A DNA stretch of 64,000 nt from Siniperca chuatsi (taxonomy: Eukaryota > Chordata > Actinopteri > Centrarchiformes > Sinipercidae): positions 17,878,388-17,942,387 of the forward strand of contig NC_058053.1 in assembly GCF_020085105.1 (NCBI RefSeq), in the 5' to 3' direction. The position numbers were made by a program, and so were the translations under genes. This document shows positions 1 to 27,701 of this stretch, piece by piece; position 1 is the first letter of the stretch; the number at the start of each line of letters is the position of its first letter. Under the pieces are notes generated by a model that saw only the letters and a list, made by a program, of their open reading frames with translations, did not search any database and was not told the origin of the DNA.

Positions 1-1067
1 CAGAAGCGCTTCTACAAAATTAACGTTATGTCACTTAAATGTTTCAGGTTAGTAAAAACGCGAGATAAACTGTAGTGTTTGCGTTACGTCCATATTTTAC
101 TGTGGAGACTGGTGAATCAATATGTTTATATTAAAAAAAACACTGGATAGCTATGTCAAGCTAACGAAAGCTAGGCTAATGTTAGCTGTTTTTGACAAAT
201 CATAGCTAACATTATCGGTATAATTTCTGACCATCAACTCACCGTTTAAAATCTCTCATAAGTCTTCTTCTAGCTGGGGTTGACATAGTTTAACTTGTGG
301 AACACGTAGTCACAACACTGACACTTTAACAGGAACTTATTTTATAAAAACGTTATATTGTATTTAATGGTTAGGCCTATTTGGACCCCTCACAGCAGCC
401 CCGTTCACGGCAGACCGACACTCCCCGTCGCTTTCGATAATCCTGCCTCTCCGGTTAGCTCAGCTAGGTTAACTGGACGATACCACATCATGGAAAAGGG
501 GGAGACAATTTTGAATCCTAAATTAAACAGAATTTTCTGTCATTGGAATATCAGTACAGACATCTGGTCCCGTTAACAAGGTATCCTTTGGAATACATTG
601 TGCCATATACCGGCAAGATATACCTACTACCTTGTTTTATTTAACAGCATTTGTTTTTTCTCCCCATTCTGATTGATGGCGGCGTCTGTCACGGGGTGTG
701 GTCACAGTGACGTGATGTTTGTGCAGCGTAATAGATGATGAAGGTCGCTCCTGGTAACAGGTGACTGTTAGCACTGTGAATACACCAATAGCTGTGCCCC
801 AACGAGTGGGGTAGCCTTGCCTGCACCACTTAAAGCAGTATTCTGGATAAAACATGGGCCAACCAACATTTTGATTACTGCAGTTAGGTCATAAATCCAT
901 ATTAAGACAAACAAAATTTGCTTTCAATAGTAAAAAGTGGATGAAGCGGAGAAAGTTTTTAAGACTTATCGTTTGAAAATATCTTAAATACCACGATTTT
1001 CTATGCAGCTATCACAATTGATACTTATTTATTATTGGCTAACATGGTAGCTTTGCCAGGATAATGA
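1..1067. other. Non-coding stretch left of ankrd10
   Basis: No coding exon, RNA gene or recognised repeat is visible. The longest open frames are about 72 codons, match no family I know, and have no convincing splice sites. The stretch has several short CpG-containing words of the TAACGTTA type, which recur throughout this window. It probably lies downstream of the ankrd10 3' end. Confidence 0.5.
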
Positions 1068-1073
1068 TTTATT
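1068..1073 (-). terminator. ankrd10: Candidate ankrd10 polyadenylation signal
   Basis: Read on the minus strand this is AATAAA, about 450 bases after the ankrd10 stop codon. A second AATAAA lies at 1028-1033. The implied 3'UTR covers roughly 1050-1519. This is positional inference only; AT-rich DNA gives such hexamers by chance. Confidence 0.35.
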
Positions 1074-1519
1074 TTACAAGTTATTTATACATGTGAAGCA
1101 GTCCAAAAATAAAGTGATGATCAAACTTTTACAAAACTTTTTTTAATCATTAGAGTAACATGGGATGTACTCGCACTTTTATCAACATAAAGAGTGAGGG
1201 CTCACCCTACTTCTAAATGAGAAAGAAACAAAAAGTAAGTATTGCCAGTGGTTCAATACAGATGTTTAGTGTATATTAGAACAAGGCTATTTACAGCTTA
1301 ATCAACTTTAATAAGCTAAACAAACACTTTCTCTTTTAACAACACAAACACATCAGTTACAAATTTCATTTCATCCACAACAATGGGCCAGCCTTTCCAA
1401 AAATGGATAATAATTTCAATGTATAACTGGACCCCTGAATGGCTTTAAGGAAAATTAATGCTTGTTTAGGTTTATATGACATTCAGGCAAAAAGGATGGC
1501 GTGCCAACTATCTTTTACT

Positions 1520-16924
<15,405 letters not shown>

Positions 16925-16940
<16 letters not shown>

Positions 16941-17325
16941 TCTTTCACATTTAACGGCAGTTGACATCGCTTGTGTTGCATTACCGCCATTTTACTCATC
17001 TTAACTCCAGTGTCCGGTTTGTCAGATTTTTCCCATCTCCAAACATGTTCTGCCTTGTCCACTTCATCCAAACTCCAGTACGCTCTTTAATCCTGCTCCT
17101 CTTAGCCCAGATCTTTTCATTTCTTCCATCATGTCCTTTCTCTGTTGAATACTTCCCGTGTTCCATTAACCTAGTCATTATTATTGACTAGGTTAATTAT
17201 GATTTTCTTCCATACAGTGCCCTTTTCCTTCTGATTTTCTGATTTTTCTTATTCACCTTATGGCGTTTTTGGCGGTTAGCAAACAGCTTTGAGGAGCTTT
17301 ACCGCCATCTTCCGGAATTACCTTT
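16925..17325. repeat. Repeat with two diverged direct copies at its ends
   Basis: Two related segments near 16950-16995 and 17262-17315 share the pattern GGC(A/G)GTT..CA, about 15-20 bases, then (C)ATTACCGCCAT or TTTACCGCCATCTTCC. A TTC-rich run precedes the first. The general pattern is one I recall from dispersed teleost repeats. It lies at the upstream side of the ankrd10 promoter. Family not identified. Confidence 0.45.
17165..17197. repeat. Perfect inverted repeat, 13-bp arms
   Basis: ATTAACCTAGTCA, a 7-base spacer, then TGACTAGGTTAAT: a perfect hairpin inside the preceding repeat. Confidence 0.95.
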
Positions 17326-19081
17326 CTACATGCTATTCTGCCTTACAAAGCCAAAATGCAGTAACTATATTTAGTTCGCTAAGTTAGTTAAGACCAAAAT
17401 CGGACTTGTTGACATTTATTTTGCCAGATAAATGTATAATAAAACTATGTTAAATGTGTAGTTACAACAAACCAAAACTAAACGGTCAACTACACAGCTA
17501 AAGCAAGAGAGCCAATTCCTGTTCCAGCTAGCTAGAGAGAGCCACAGATAGCCTTGACTAAAGCCCCATAACTGTTATAAATATATCAATTTCGGTAAAC
17601 TAACATCTTGGTAATTTAGTTGTTATTCCACATAAATAAGGCAGAAGCTAAATCCAGTCATGGAGAATAAAAACAGTCAAACTCGTCCTGCTAAACTAGC
17701 CTAACGTTAGCTTAGCAGAGTAGCAGTAACTGCCAGGTAAGTTTTTGACTGAATTCACAATTTGGTGTGGTCAAGCTACTTTTAAATCACCTATTTAAAG
17801 GTATTAAGGTGGAAATTAATTGACTAGTAATTTCAAGGCAATTATTATTATTATTTAAAAAATTGCAGATGGAAAGCTGAAAGAATAAATCTTGTACTGT
17901 GTTTTCCCCTCGATCATAGTCCTGAAGCTTTTCCAAAGATTTATGTCAATAAATGTTTGCGGTAAAATAATAAGTCCAAAAAGACATGAAATAAAGGAAT
18001 TACATCCTATCCATCTGTTACAGTATACACAGATCCCTTCTCAAAGCACTTTCAGTGTAAGTGATGGGCGACAAAGAACATTTAATTCTGACGTTCAACC
18101 AAAGCTAATATGAGGCTTCAGCAATCTAGTTTGACAAATCAAGTAGATATTTTATAAAGTTAGTCTTTTTAGTACTAAATGGCATCTTTATTTTACTATC
18201 CATCTGCCATGGCTCAGCAAGGAAACACTGAAAACACAGAGCAAATTAAAGTTACTAAAAAGACTTACTTTGGAAGATATCCATATCATTGTCTGACTAA
18301 TTTTTCTCACATTTAAATCGCTGTCAGAAAGGTGAGCCAATGTCACCTGCAGCCCATAATCCATTTACAGTTTCCCTTACAGCCAAACTCATCCAGTGAC
18401 ACTGAGAAATAATATTTACCATGCCATGCCTTAAATCCCTCTGAGGAAATCTAAGTAATATTTAAGTGTTATGTTTCTTCTTTACCACAAGATGGAAGTA
18501 TACAACAAGAAATGGACAACCACAAGCAACACTTTGACCAGCGTAGAAAGGCACACAAGTGGTGATACCAGAATATCTGCTTTTTTTATCTTATTATCAC
18601 TATTATTGTTATTTTTACATGAGTTTTACTTTTTGTATACAAATAAGCCCTAACACTGGACATAAGCTGTATACAGTACATGACAAACAATATTGATAGG
18701 CATAACTGTTTTCAAGGTGAAGAATTATTTCTGTACACTAGAGGGAGATATTGACCACAGTAGGTCACCTTTACTGCATGATGTAGTGTTGATTTCCCTC
18801 CTGATCCATAAGAAGCCAATATGGTTCAATAACTAATCAATATCATTTTAGTTCAGACCAGTCTTGAATTTAGTTCTGGCAAAATATATGAAGCCATGAC
18901 GTTTGTATTTTCCTGGTTTCAATGTCATTAATGGGTTGAATTCTTAAGCTACATGGATGAAAAAAGCAGACATAATTATTATTAGTCATCATCATTGTTA
19001 TTAGCAGCAACAGTGGTAGTAGTAGTATTATCAAACATCTGCAGACATAGTTTCCTTTGTTTTGTTCCTCCCAAGCACCAA
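17326..19081. other. Intergenic stretch without recognised features
   Basis: AT-rich DNA with no coding exon or repeat family I can name. Open frames are short and unrelated to known proteins. Confidence 0.5.
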
Positions 19082-19165
19082 CCATCCACCCATCCATTTT
19101 TCTAAACCAGTTTATCCCGTGGGGGGTTGCGGTGGGCCGGAGTCTATCCCAGCATGCACTGGGCA
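19082..19165 (-). mobile_element. Fragment of a Rex3-like LINE/SINE 3' tail
   Basis: Read on the minus strand it gives CAGTGCATGCTGGGATAG, a C-rich segment, GGGATAAACTGG, and ends in ATGGATGG repeats. This is the typical end of many teleost elements with (ATGG)n tails; the SINE at 34065-34464 has the same end. Only about 80 bases remain. Confidence 0.65.
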
Positions 19166-19543
19166 AACTCCAGAGCTGTTTTCTGTTATGAGAAAGGCGC
19201 TGGTATGATGGGAATGCTAATGAACCTCAGTGAAGTGCGTCATACTGATATCACTGTGATGACACCATGCTCCACTTCATTGGCTAACTTCTTAACATGA
19301 TCTGGGAGGCTCTTCATTACCCAGTTTTTCCAAATGACCTCTTTCACCTCTCTTCAACAAATGACATCTTGGTCAATGTTTATGGTTTTGGACAGTCATT
19401 AGTACAAGATAACACAACAGTATGCAGAAATGCTTTGAGAAGCAGGGGTCATTAATAATATCCATGACACACACAAACGCACACACTTTAATGAATATGG
19501 AAGAAAAACAGATGTTCCAGTTAAAGAACAGAGTATGTCACTT

Positions 19544-19960
19544 ATTCAGAATCAGAATCAGAAATACTTTATTGATCCCCGTAGGGAAACTCTTTGTTCC
19601 AGTAGCTCTTCTTTACGTCAGTGCACACAGGAGAAAACGATATTATACACTATAAACAGGTCAGAAATAAATTAAGTAACATGTTGGTATAAGTATAAGA
19701 TAAACTAAGTGTCGAGTACCAAGTGGGTTTACTGGTAGATGGTGAAGTACAGTATAAATACAATGTCACTAATTATGTAATAAATAATAGTAAAAGCGGA
19801 GGTGCATGTACTGTCGAGAGTAATTGAGGTATATCCGTAACAGTAATAAGAAAAACTAACAAGGGAAAACTAATATTGCACTTGAGTAGTAAACAGAATA
19901 TTGCACAATTATTATTAAGATGTAATGCTCAATGTCCAGTTTAGTGACCTAGGGTCAAAC
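19544..19960 (-). mobile_element. LINE 3' end, possibly Rex1/Babar-like
   Basis: Begins CAGAATCAGAATCAG then AAATACTTTATTGATCCCC, the inverse of a LINE tail ending in (GATTCT)n. Related ends occur at 22560-22858 (plus) and 59928-60180. About 400 bases of AT-rich 3' non-coding sequence follow (for example GCACTTGAGTAGTAAAC). The family name is from memory. Confidence 0.6.
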
Positions 19961-20229
19961 AGACTAATCCTTAGAGGGCCACACAGAAGAAAATTTTCCA
20001 CTCATTGTGTTAAAAAATGCACCCAATTTACAACAGGCTATGACGTAGGCTATATTAAACTGAATATTAGTATTACAGTCCATAATAACATGCTTAAGTC
20101 CAACTTTAACAAAAGATACAGAAACATAAGTGCTTATTGAAGATAAGTATTTAGGGAGTCCTCTGATTTTATATATGTACAACAACTGGAAGAAGGGCCA
20201 AGGTGGAGAATTACTATAAAGTCTAGTTT

Positions 20230-20583
20230 CAGGTCTTCCAGTGGCACCAAAAATGTTAGAAATGGTTATGTATGCCCTCAGAGCATATGGAGTCCCATGG
20301 GGATCAGCTCTCGAAACACATCCTGTTCACAGTTGGCTCTTTAATCCTTCTCAACAAAGGGTAGTGTCAGCTGCCTATCCTTTACCTACTTCTTGAAGCT
20401 AAGCAAAAACAATTACCACTGCACACAATTTGGACAAGAGAGCTATCTGTAGACCAGATTGATTGGGAGACGGTATGGAAAAATATTTTCTGTGCATCAA
20501 AAAATCCAAACCATCAATTAATTAGTTTCAAATTTTGTCACAGATTGTACTGGACACCAAAGAAACGCTTCCTCATTAAATTA
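20230..20583 (+). pseudogene. L1/Tx1-like LINE ORF2 C-terminal remnant
   Basis: Two frames carry consecutive pieces of an ORF2-type protein. The first gives AYGVPWGSALETHPVHSW (about 20285-20335). After a frame change, 20365-20583 gives QLPILYLLLEAK, then WTRELSVDQIDW (from 20431), LISFKFCHRLYWTPKKRF and a stop. The pattern of Trp-Glu-rich helix followed by FK..HR.YWTP is typical of the region after the reverse transcriptase domain in fish L1/Tx1 elements. It is truncated and frameshifted, so inactive. Confidence 0.6.
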
Positions 20584-21734
20584 TAAAAAAGAGATACCAG
20601 TGCAACCAGTTGTGCTCCTTCTAGCTCTCTTAGTCACAATAGTCACAACTATTTCTTTCACTTTTCATGTGAATAACCGAGTGCAACACAATGAATGCAT
20701 TCCAGGAGAGGCTGTCTGAAAATGTGTGCCATTATCCCCATATTTAAACTATATCGCGTCTCCCTCCCTCTCTATGATGGCCGGCTTTTCACTCCGTTTC
20801 AAGTGTGGCCGTTTGGAACACCTATAAACACTTTTCATTTCCATCGTGGTCATACAACACAAACTCGTTCTGTTCGCACATAACCTGACCTTTATTGTCT
20901 TTTTAGAAGAGTACTCCACTGATTTAGCATTCAGCTCCTATAACATTGTCTGACTCATGATGGACAGCTTATGAAAGTATCAAAATCGATAAAGCAGAAC
21001 CACAGATATCATCTTTTTTATTCCATGCATTCTTCTTCCTTGTAAAAACCTGCGGCCTACATTACCCACAATGCAATTTCACTGATAGTTCAGTTGGAGA
21101 TTCGAGTGTGTTATGCTAGTAGCGGCTAATGTAGCCTCGAGCTGCTAGCCTCAAGCAGAGATGAGTAGCGGGCTACAGACGTCTTTCTTACTCCAAACCC
21201 CCAGATGTTTTTCATTTTCAAACAGCCCCAACCGACGCTGACTCAAGTAACATCACTTGAGGCAATTTATCAACACACTTCACACAGCTCTCGCTGGATT
21301 TACAAAAAGCTTTGCACAACTTTTTTTCCCATATGCAGTAGTGCTCTCCAAAACCTGTAAACACACTTTCCCCTTTACTTAAACATAAAATTATTTAGAG
21401 TTCAGAGTTAATCATATTCTGCATAGTCAGCTGTTGTTGACATTAAATTAGGCTCTCAATGGACAACTGGTTTTGCATGGCAGACATTTGACACAGTATA
21501 CATTTGTGTGATCTATTGCATGCTATTATGAGCAATAACCTGTTCAGTTGGTTTTATTATTATTTAGATAATTTGATATTTAAATTGCAGTATCTGCTAT
21601 AGAAAGTAATGGTAATGGTGAGTTTTCATGTCACAACTTTCATGTGTATGGTGTAGCAAAGGAGCATGATGTCACGGAAATATGTTTCATTTTACTGCTA
21701 TTGAAACAATTTAATGCTATTCCTTCGGTCTCAC
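20584..21734. other. Intergenic stretch without recognised features
   Basis: No coding exon, RNA gene or known repeat seen. It contains GCTAATGTAGCC/GCTAGCCTC words around 21125-21150. Confidence 0.45.
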
Positions 21735-21813
21735 ACCCCAGTGCATGCTGGGATAGTTTCTATCACCCTGTGAACAGGACAAGCCGTTAAGAGAATTGAT
21801 GAATGGATGGATG
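21735..21813 (+). mobile_element. Fragment of a Rex3-like LINE/SINE 3' tail
   Basis: CAGTGCATGCTGGGATAG, CACCCTGTGAACAGGAC, AGCCGTTAAGAG, then GAATGGATGGATG. It matches, in the opposite orientation, the fragment at 19082-19165. Confidence 0.65.
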
Positions 21814-21924
21814 CTATGTTTATATGACAGAATACAACCAAACCGAATAAATGTTGTGTAATGATTCAACTAGTGAGTCAGCTGTCGGCTGCTGCTTTGC
21901 AACCAGCCCTTCATTTACACTACA

Positions 21925-22393
21925 GCTGTGTCCCAAATCCATACTACATACTAATTCTCTACAGTGTGTACTACATACTAATCATCATAGTGTGCTGTTT
22001 TAGTAGTTAGTATACACAAGTATCAACATGCTTTACCATTTTATAATAACAGGTAAATGATACAATGTGTGACGTCGGTTGTCAATCAAGCTGCGATTCT
22101 GGAAAGTCACTTCACAAATAGACATCAAGATTGAATACTTCTTTTTTTGTTTTCCAAGATTGTCTTCTTCTACAATTTATAAAAACAAATTCTAGCTGTG
22201 AGCAGCTCCTCCGTTTCCTTTGTGCATTACATTTTGGTAGAATAGTGTCCATCTAGCACACTCAAAAATCAACTATATTTAGTATCCATACCGTCTGTTT
22301 TGAGTAGACTTTATTTTGTCACTTTTCTAGTGTGAACACACTACATACTAAGACCTGTTCAGTACCTGTTCTTATGTGATATGGATTTGTCTT
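21925..22393. mobile_element. Non-autonomous inverted-repeat element (MITE-like)
   Basis: Starts with TGTCCCAAATCCATACTACATA; its far end read on the opposite strand is AGACAAATCCATATCACATA. The interior has repeated ACTACATACTA words (21940-21980, 22330-22345) and TAGTGTG. I recall such a repeat from teleost genomes but cannot name the family. No transposase is encoded. Confidence 0.5.
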
Positions 22394-22559
22394 TCTCTCT
22401 CTGCCGCACTGAGAGTATTTTAAAACAATGTGCAATGCCCAATATGAAGCTTAATTTATAAAACTCCATTTATCTTAACTAACCACAGCAAACAGTTGAA
22501 ATGATCACCACTGTAATTAGAAAATGTAACAGCAACCACAAATCAGATAACTTACTTTA

Positions 22560-22858
22560 CTACATGCAAATAACTTCATAAATGAATTTACATCTCAGTG
22601 TTATGTTTTAGTGTAATAAGATTAGTGATTATTAAGGATAGGAATTCATATTAACCTGTAAATCCACTTTGTACTTTACACTTTGATTTTATACTTATAT
22701 CCACTTGGTACTTAATTTGTCTTTCCTGTATTATAGTGTATTATATTTTGATTTGCTTAGTCCTTCTATTCCTGTGTGCACTGACGTGATAGTGAGCAGC
22801 TGTAACAAAAGAGTTTCTCCTCGTTGATCAATAAAGTATTTCTGATTCTGCTTCTGAT
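22560..22858 (+). mobile_element. LINE 3' end with GATTCT tail, possibly Rex1/Babar-like
   Basis: Ends GAGTTTCTCCTCGTTGATC, AATAAAGTATTTCTGATTCTG, the same tail as the copy at 19544 in opposite orientation. The upstream limit is unclear; the CACTTTGTACTTTACACTTTG stretch may belong to it. Confidence 0.55.
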
Positions 22859-24634
22859 CAGTCTTGAGAAACCTAAGTCAGCCTTAATTTTCACTCTGTT
22901 GTCACAAGAACACCAAGCAAGTAGTAATAGTACTGTTGATACAAAATTCTTCTATGCGTAAAACATAATAGTCAAAAGTAATTTGTCCTGTGTTTTATTA
23001 AAGGAAAGTAAAATTGTAAGATCCAATTGTGTTTTAATATGCTCATTATAGAGCAGCCTGCATTGAAACTTCTCTTATCTCTGGGGTGAAGTATTGCTGA
23101 AGTGAGTCCTTTAAGGTTATAGTGTAACATGAAGAGTATGGTTGCAGTGTTATTCAGCGGTTTGGGTAATGTCTTCAGGAGTCTCCTCAGTGACTTAAGG
23201 CTGTTAGGTGGTCCAATAAGAAGAACAGTGTCTTTTGTGCATCGCCTACATCCTTATCATGCAATCTGATTAATATCAGACAGAGAATAGTTTGCACTCT
23301 CATGAAAAAGTTTGTAACAGATTTCGAAAACAGATTTGTAGTATAATACAATACCACAGTGTAACGGAGCAGCAACAGCAGGAACACAACATCCACAGTA
23401 AAGTTTCCTGATTGTGCATTTTGTACTGACAGTTTTGCGTTTTATTCAACCAGTGTGATACCAGCTGAGCCAAACAAGCAAATATATTATTTGGTTTTGA
23501 TTTTTGGCAGCTTGAGCCAAATACCAGAGAACAGAATTAGAATCTGTGAGTGCAAAATATTAGATCAAATTCACAAACTGTATGTTGTATTTTTACTTTT
23601 AGATCATCTTGTCTGCTTGAGTGTTATATGACCATAGTAAAAAAAAAGTTGAATCATTGAAGCCTTTTTGAGGGTGAATCACATTCATCTCTGTTGAGTT
23701 TAATTATAAGAGTTATCTTTTTGTCTCTTTGTGCGTCACTCCAATGTGAATTTATGGACCTGCTGCCAGTTCCAGTGTCTTGATCTCTGTCGCCGACCTT
23801 GATTACACATCTACACAGGAATGCCCGCTGATAGCTTATCAGCCTGGTTCAATGTCCCACCTGACAACTGTCTGTTTGCTCAGATCAGAAAGACTGACCC
23901 GAAACACAGTCTTACAGCTCACTTCAGTCCGCTTGGTCCTGCTTTTACATCGATACTGATCACCCTGCTGAGGTGAGAGAAGCTCTGCCTCAGCTCTCTA
24001 CTCTATGTTCAAAGAGTGAGTGTGTCTTTTTGCCATTTAAGAGGTAGAGCATATCCGATTTTTCATGCATACAAACACGGTCCTCCCAGTCTTCCCGTTA
24101 CATGTTTCTTCACCTGTGTTACAGGAGTACAAAGGATTGTTTGCTGACGTATGATATTACACCCCTGAGTCAACTCCACACAGATGAAAGAGGAATGACG
24201 CAAAGGTGTTAGGTATCACTTTGGTAAACAGCAGGGGGATTGGTGGGTTATAGATGTTGGACTTCCATGAAAATGAGTGAGATCATTTAACTGAACACAG
24301 AAAAACACACACAGGGTTCTACTTCTTTCTCAATCTCAACGTAATATCATCAAAACGTACTTTTGTAGCTCATGATCTGATGTTTGTTTGCACGTGTCAT
24401 GCTGTTATTGTATCAACAAAGTTAGTCTCTGAACTTTCACATTCGTTAACATGTGTTTATGATTTTTGAAGAACCTGCACTCTGACTTTGACACGAACCC
24501 TATGCTCCTTCTTTCAGAATATCAACCTTTTTTTGGAAATACTTCAAAATCTTAATCTTTAGAATAATAAAAGTTCTAGTTCAGGGGGTTACATCAGTTA
24601 AGCCTCTTTCAAAAAAAGATAATTGCAAGATAAT
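22859..24634. other. Intergenic stretch without recognised features
   Basis: AT-rich DNA. No exon, RNA gene or repeat family recognised on either strand. Confidence 0.45.
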
Positions 24635-25240
24635 TGTTTAAATAGGGATAACTTGGCATAACTTTGGGACAGTCTTTCCTTGAAAGCATTCATAGTGTTG
24701 CGGTCAGTTGTACAGATGACGGCGGTAGTTGTGTGAAGAATGAAAAAGAGAGCTTGAGAGAGAAGTTCAAATCCTGCTTACTTTCTTCAAAGCTGGCCAA
24801 TCACTGCATGAAGTGAGCATGACTGTCAGAAATAACAAAAATTGACTGGGTGGGTTAGCAAACTGTCTCTACAGTTGCTGCTGCGAAGCTAACAGCCAGA
24901 GAGGATGAGGCTGATCATAAAACTTCTTTTTCAATTTGGCTGTTTCTTGGCCATCTCTCCTTCTTGAACGTGCCAGATTTACCATCCCTCTTGCTCTCAC
25001 TGCCCCTTGTCCTGTGCTCGAGCACGACGCCACCTGTTGCCGATTGGCTGGAATAGTGTTGTATGGCTCAGTCTGAGCGACTTTGTTTGTTTCCCATTTA
25101 CGGAGCCAGGGCTGTGTACAAACACCAGATTTTTTTTTCAGCGCACCCGCAGAATGGACAGCTAGTGGACTGTGAGAAGATATTCGCTAAATTTAACAAA
25201 AAGTGTATTGGCTTAGAATCGATTACTCCACCTTTAAGTG
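24635..25240 (+). mobile_element. Dispersed repeat A, copy 1
   Basis: Its left part (AGGGATAAC, AGTCTTTCCT, AAAGCATTCATAGTGTTGC, GAATGAAAAAGAGAGCT) matches 37775-37915. Its right part (AGCTAACAGCCAGAGAGGA; AGCCAGGGCTGTGTACAAAC; then AAGATATTCGCTAAATTTAAC) matches 31215-31575 in reverse. This gives three copies in the window. No protein is encoded; presumably a non-autonomous element of unknown class. Confidence 0.65.
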
Positions 25241-27383
25241 CATTTCTTTTTGCGACTAGTGTTCAACCAATCTAAATACATATAGACTGACATTACAGAC
25301 AAAGTAATTTATCCCACCCATTTATTGCAACTGAATTGAAAAGGGAATACTGTTTACTCAACTACTTACTCAAGTCATAATACAACCAATCACATTTCAG
25401 TTTCATTTGTTCACCATTTCTTTTCTCTCTTCTCTTTTTGTTTCCATTTTTTTGCCATTTCCTCTTTGGGTGAGCGCTCACGCAAACCGAAACATTGACA
25501 CATTGACAACTGAAAATGATGCTCCAGTAGACTTCACACGTGCAAACTTTCATACACAAAATCATCTACATTGTTCACCTGGTACAGTAAACAGTCTAAT
25601 TAAAGTGTCCCGTATACAAAAGTCATTGCAGTCTTTTAGGGAACACATGAACATTATTTGCATCTATTCATCTACAACACTTAACTGAAGGTGAATACAC
25701 TTCCACTTTATTAAGAATCACATCAACACACATCTTATTTCTTTATTCTCCTCTAACTCAACCTGGAATATTAACACCTCATGGCACTCACGCACAAAAC
25801 AAGATTGCGCTTCATATTCCAAGAATGGTCTCCAGTTTCTGTGCTCCAAATACATCGAACAAACCACAAAGCACATTAAATTGAAATTTGCTGCTGTTGC
25901 TCATGAAGTTTAACAGCAAGGTTTTAGAGTTGTTAAAGTGTTTGGAGTTGTTTTTAGATTTGTTTGTTTTTACAGTGGTCTGTGTATTGGTTAGTCTGTT
26001 CTGTGTTAAGACCATTTTTGTTCATTTATAGTCTTTAAATTAAACTGCAGTATTGTTTTACTGTCTTTGTCAATCTTGACACATCTTTTGTTTATACAAC
26101 CCTGTTTTATTGCATTATTTATTATTTTGACGTCACTGTGAATAAAAACCCCTCCCTAGTTTTCAGTATTTGTGAAATAAAAGTTGATATGACTGTTGAT
26201 TCAATGCTGTCAGCAACAAAACATTATACGACTCTAGCAGACGTAAGGAGTCAGCAAGAATAAGAAAATCATTAAATATAATGAATAAGTCTTGTAGCTT
26301 CCCCCGAGGCATTACACATACATTATACAGTGTATACACCCACATGATTCTTTTTCTTTTAAAGTTTAACATATCTCGAGTCTGGTATGATAATGTGAGA
26401 TTCTCCTCCATCATTCTGTGCTCGTTCATCAGTGCATGTAAGATCTTCCCTTTCTCTTCCTCACTGTTTTATCTCAGGGCTGCACAAGCTAGCATCATAT
26501 CAACACATTCTCAGAGCGTTAGAGTGATTCTTCTTCTCTCTGACGATTTTTCACCTCCCCCCACATTGGTCCATCATTGATAGATGCATTGGATTGCATG
26601 GGATTGAGGTAAATGCACTGTACCATTTGTGGTTCTGTGTGATTCAGTGCGTCACTGCAGAGAGGAAGTATTGTCACACACACACACACATGCACACTGT
26701 TATACCATCTGTTGTTCAAAGTATTTGTCATGCTGTTGTATAGTGCTTTGTCTCCGATGTTTGCTTGTGAATTGTTCTTTGTTCTTTCACCACATTGTTA
26801 ATTTTTTCTGCATGACATGAGTCTTTGTCTACAATAGACTGTAGAGCACCTGGGACTGCAGCATATCCTCATTAGATTACAACACATCAAGCACTGCACC
26901 TGTCTCCTTCTGTCACAAAAAGACTACGGAGGTATACCTGTAGGAGGAGGTCATTAGTCATTTATGCACCTATTGAGGTGCCCTTCAGGGAGAAGCAAGG
27001 CGATCATCAGGCCCAGTAGTGATGCAGTCATTCTGGGCAAGCTGGAGAAGGAGTAAGGGGGCTGGGTGCAGCTTTGGAGGGGAAATTAGTTGCTTCTGAC
27101 GCCAGCACAGCATCAGCTCTTACACAGAGAGATTATGATAAACAGCTTTTCTGCCTTTCTCGGTCTACCTGAAGTCTGTTTACGAGTTGTTTTCTCTTTT
27201 AATTTAATGAGCTTGAATGCCATGAAAGCTCAGACACAATATTCCCACAGCACTTACATACATGCATATTAATGTTTTTCTTTGTGTAAATACCTTAATT
27301 TCAGCAACTGAATGGCATCTGTACATCCAAAGAGATTTAATTACACAGATTTTTCTATTGTGTCTCTTGCTTTATGTTTGTAG
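25241..27383. other. Intergenic stretch without recognised features
   Basis: No supportable gene. Short open frames of 60-99 codons look random. A short CA tract lies near 26674-26690. Confidence 0.45.
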
Positions 27384-27701
27384 CGGTACAGACATTCATA
27401 CTCCCTTCAGGATGAACTTTGGTGATCCATTTTCATCTAGCGCCATCATCTGGTCTAAATTCAAATTTTCCAATACTTTGGTTTTATATCCAAATGCATG
27501 AAAAACTAATTACATTCAGCTATCTAGCATGTTAGCATGCTAACATGCTAAACTAAGATTATGAACATGGTAAACATTAAACCTGCTAAACTTCACCATG
27601 CTAGCACTGTCACTGTGAGCATGTTAGCATGCTGATGTTAGCATTTAGCTCAAAGCATCACTGTATCTCTCAGAGCAGATAGCATAGCTGTAGACTCTTT
27701 G
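27384..27701 (+). mobile_element. Dispersed repeat B, copy 1 (GTTAGCATGCTAAC family)
   Basis: Contains ACAGACATTCATACTCCC, TTTTCATCTAGCGCC, repeated TTAGCATGCTAA palindromes, CATGGTAAACATTA and CAGCATGTTAGC-type words, ending GCTGTAGACTCTT. Copies 2 and 3 at 30741 and 37443 share the same order of blocks. A common teleost repeat; class unknown to me. This copy lacks the 5' block TGGCTCTAGGGATGGCA. Confidence 0.7.
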
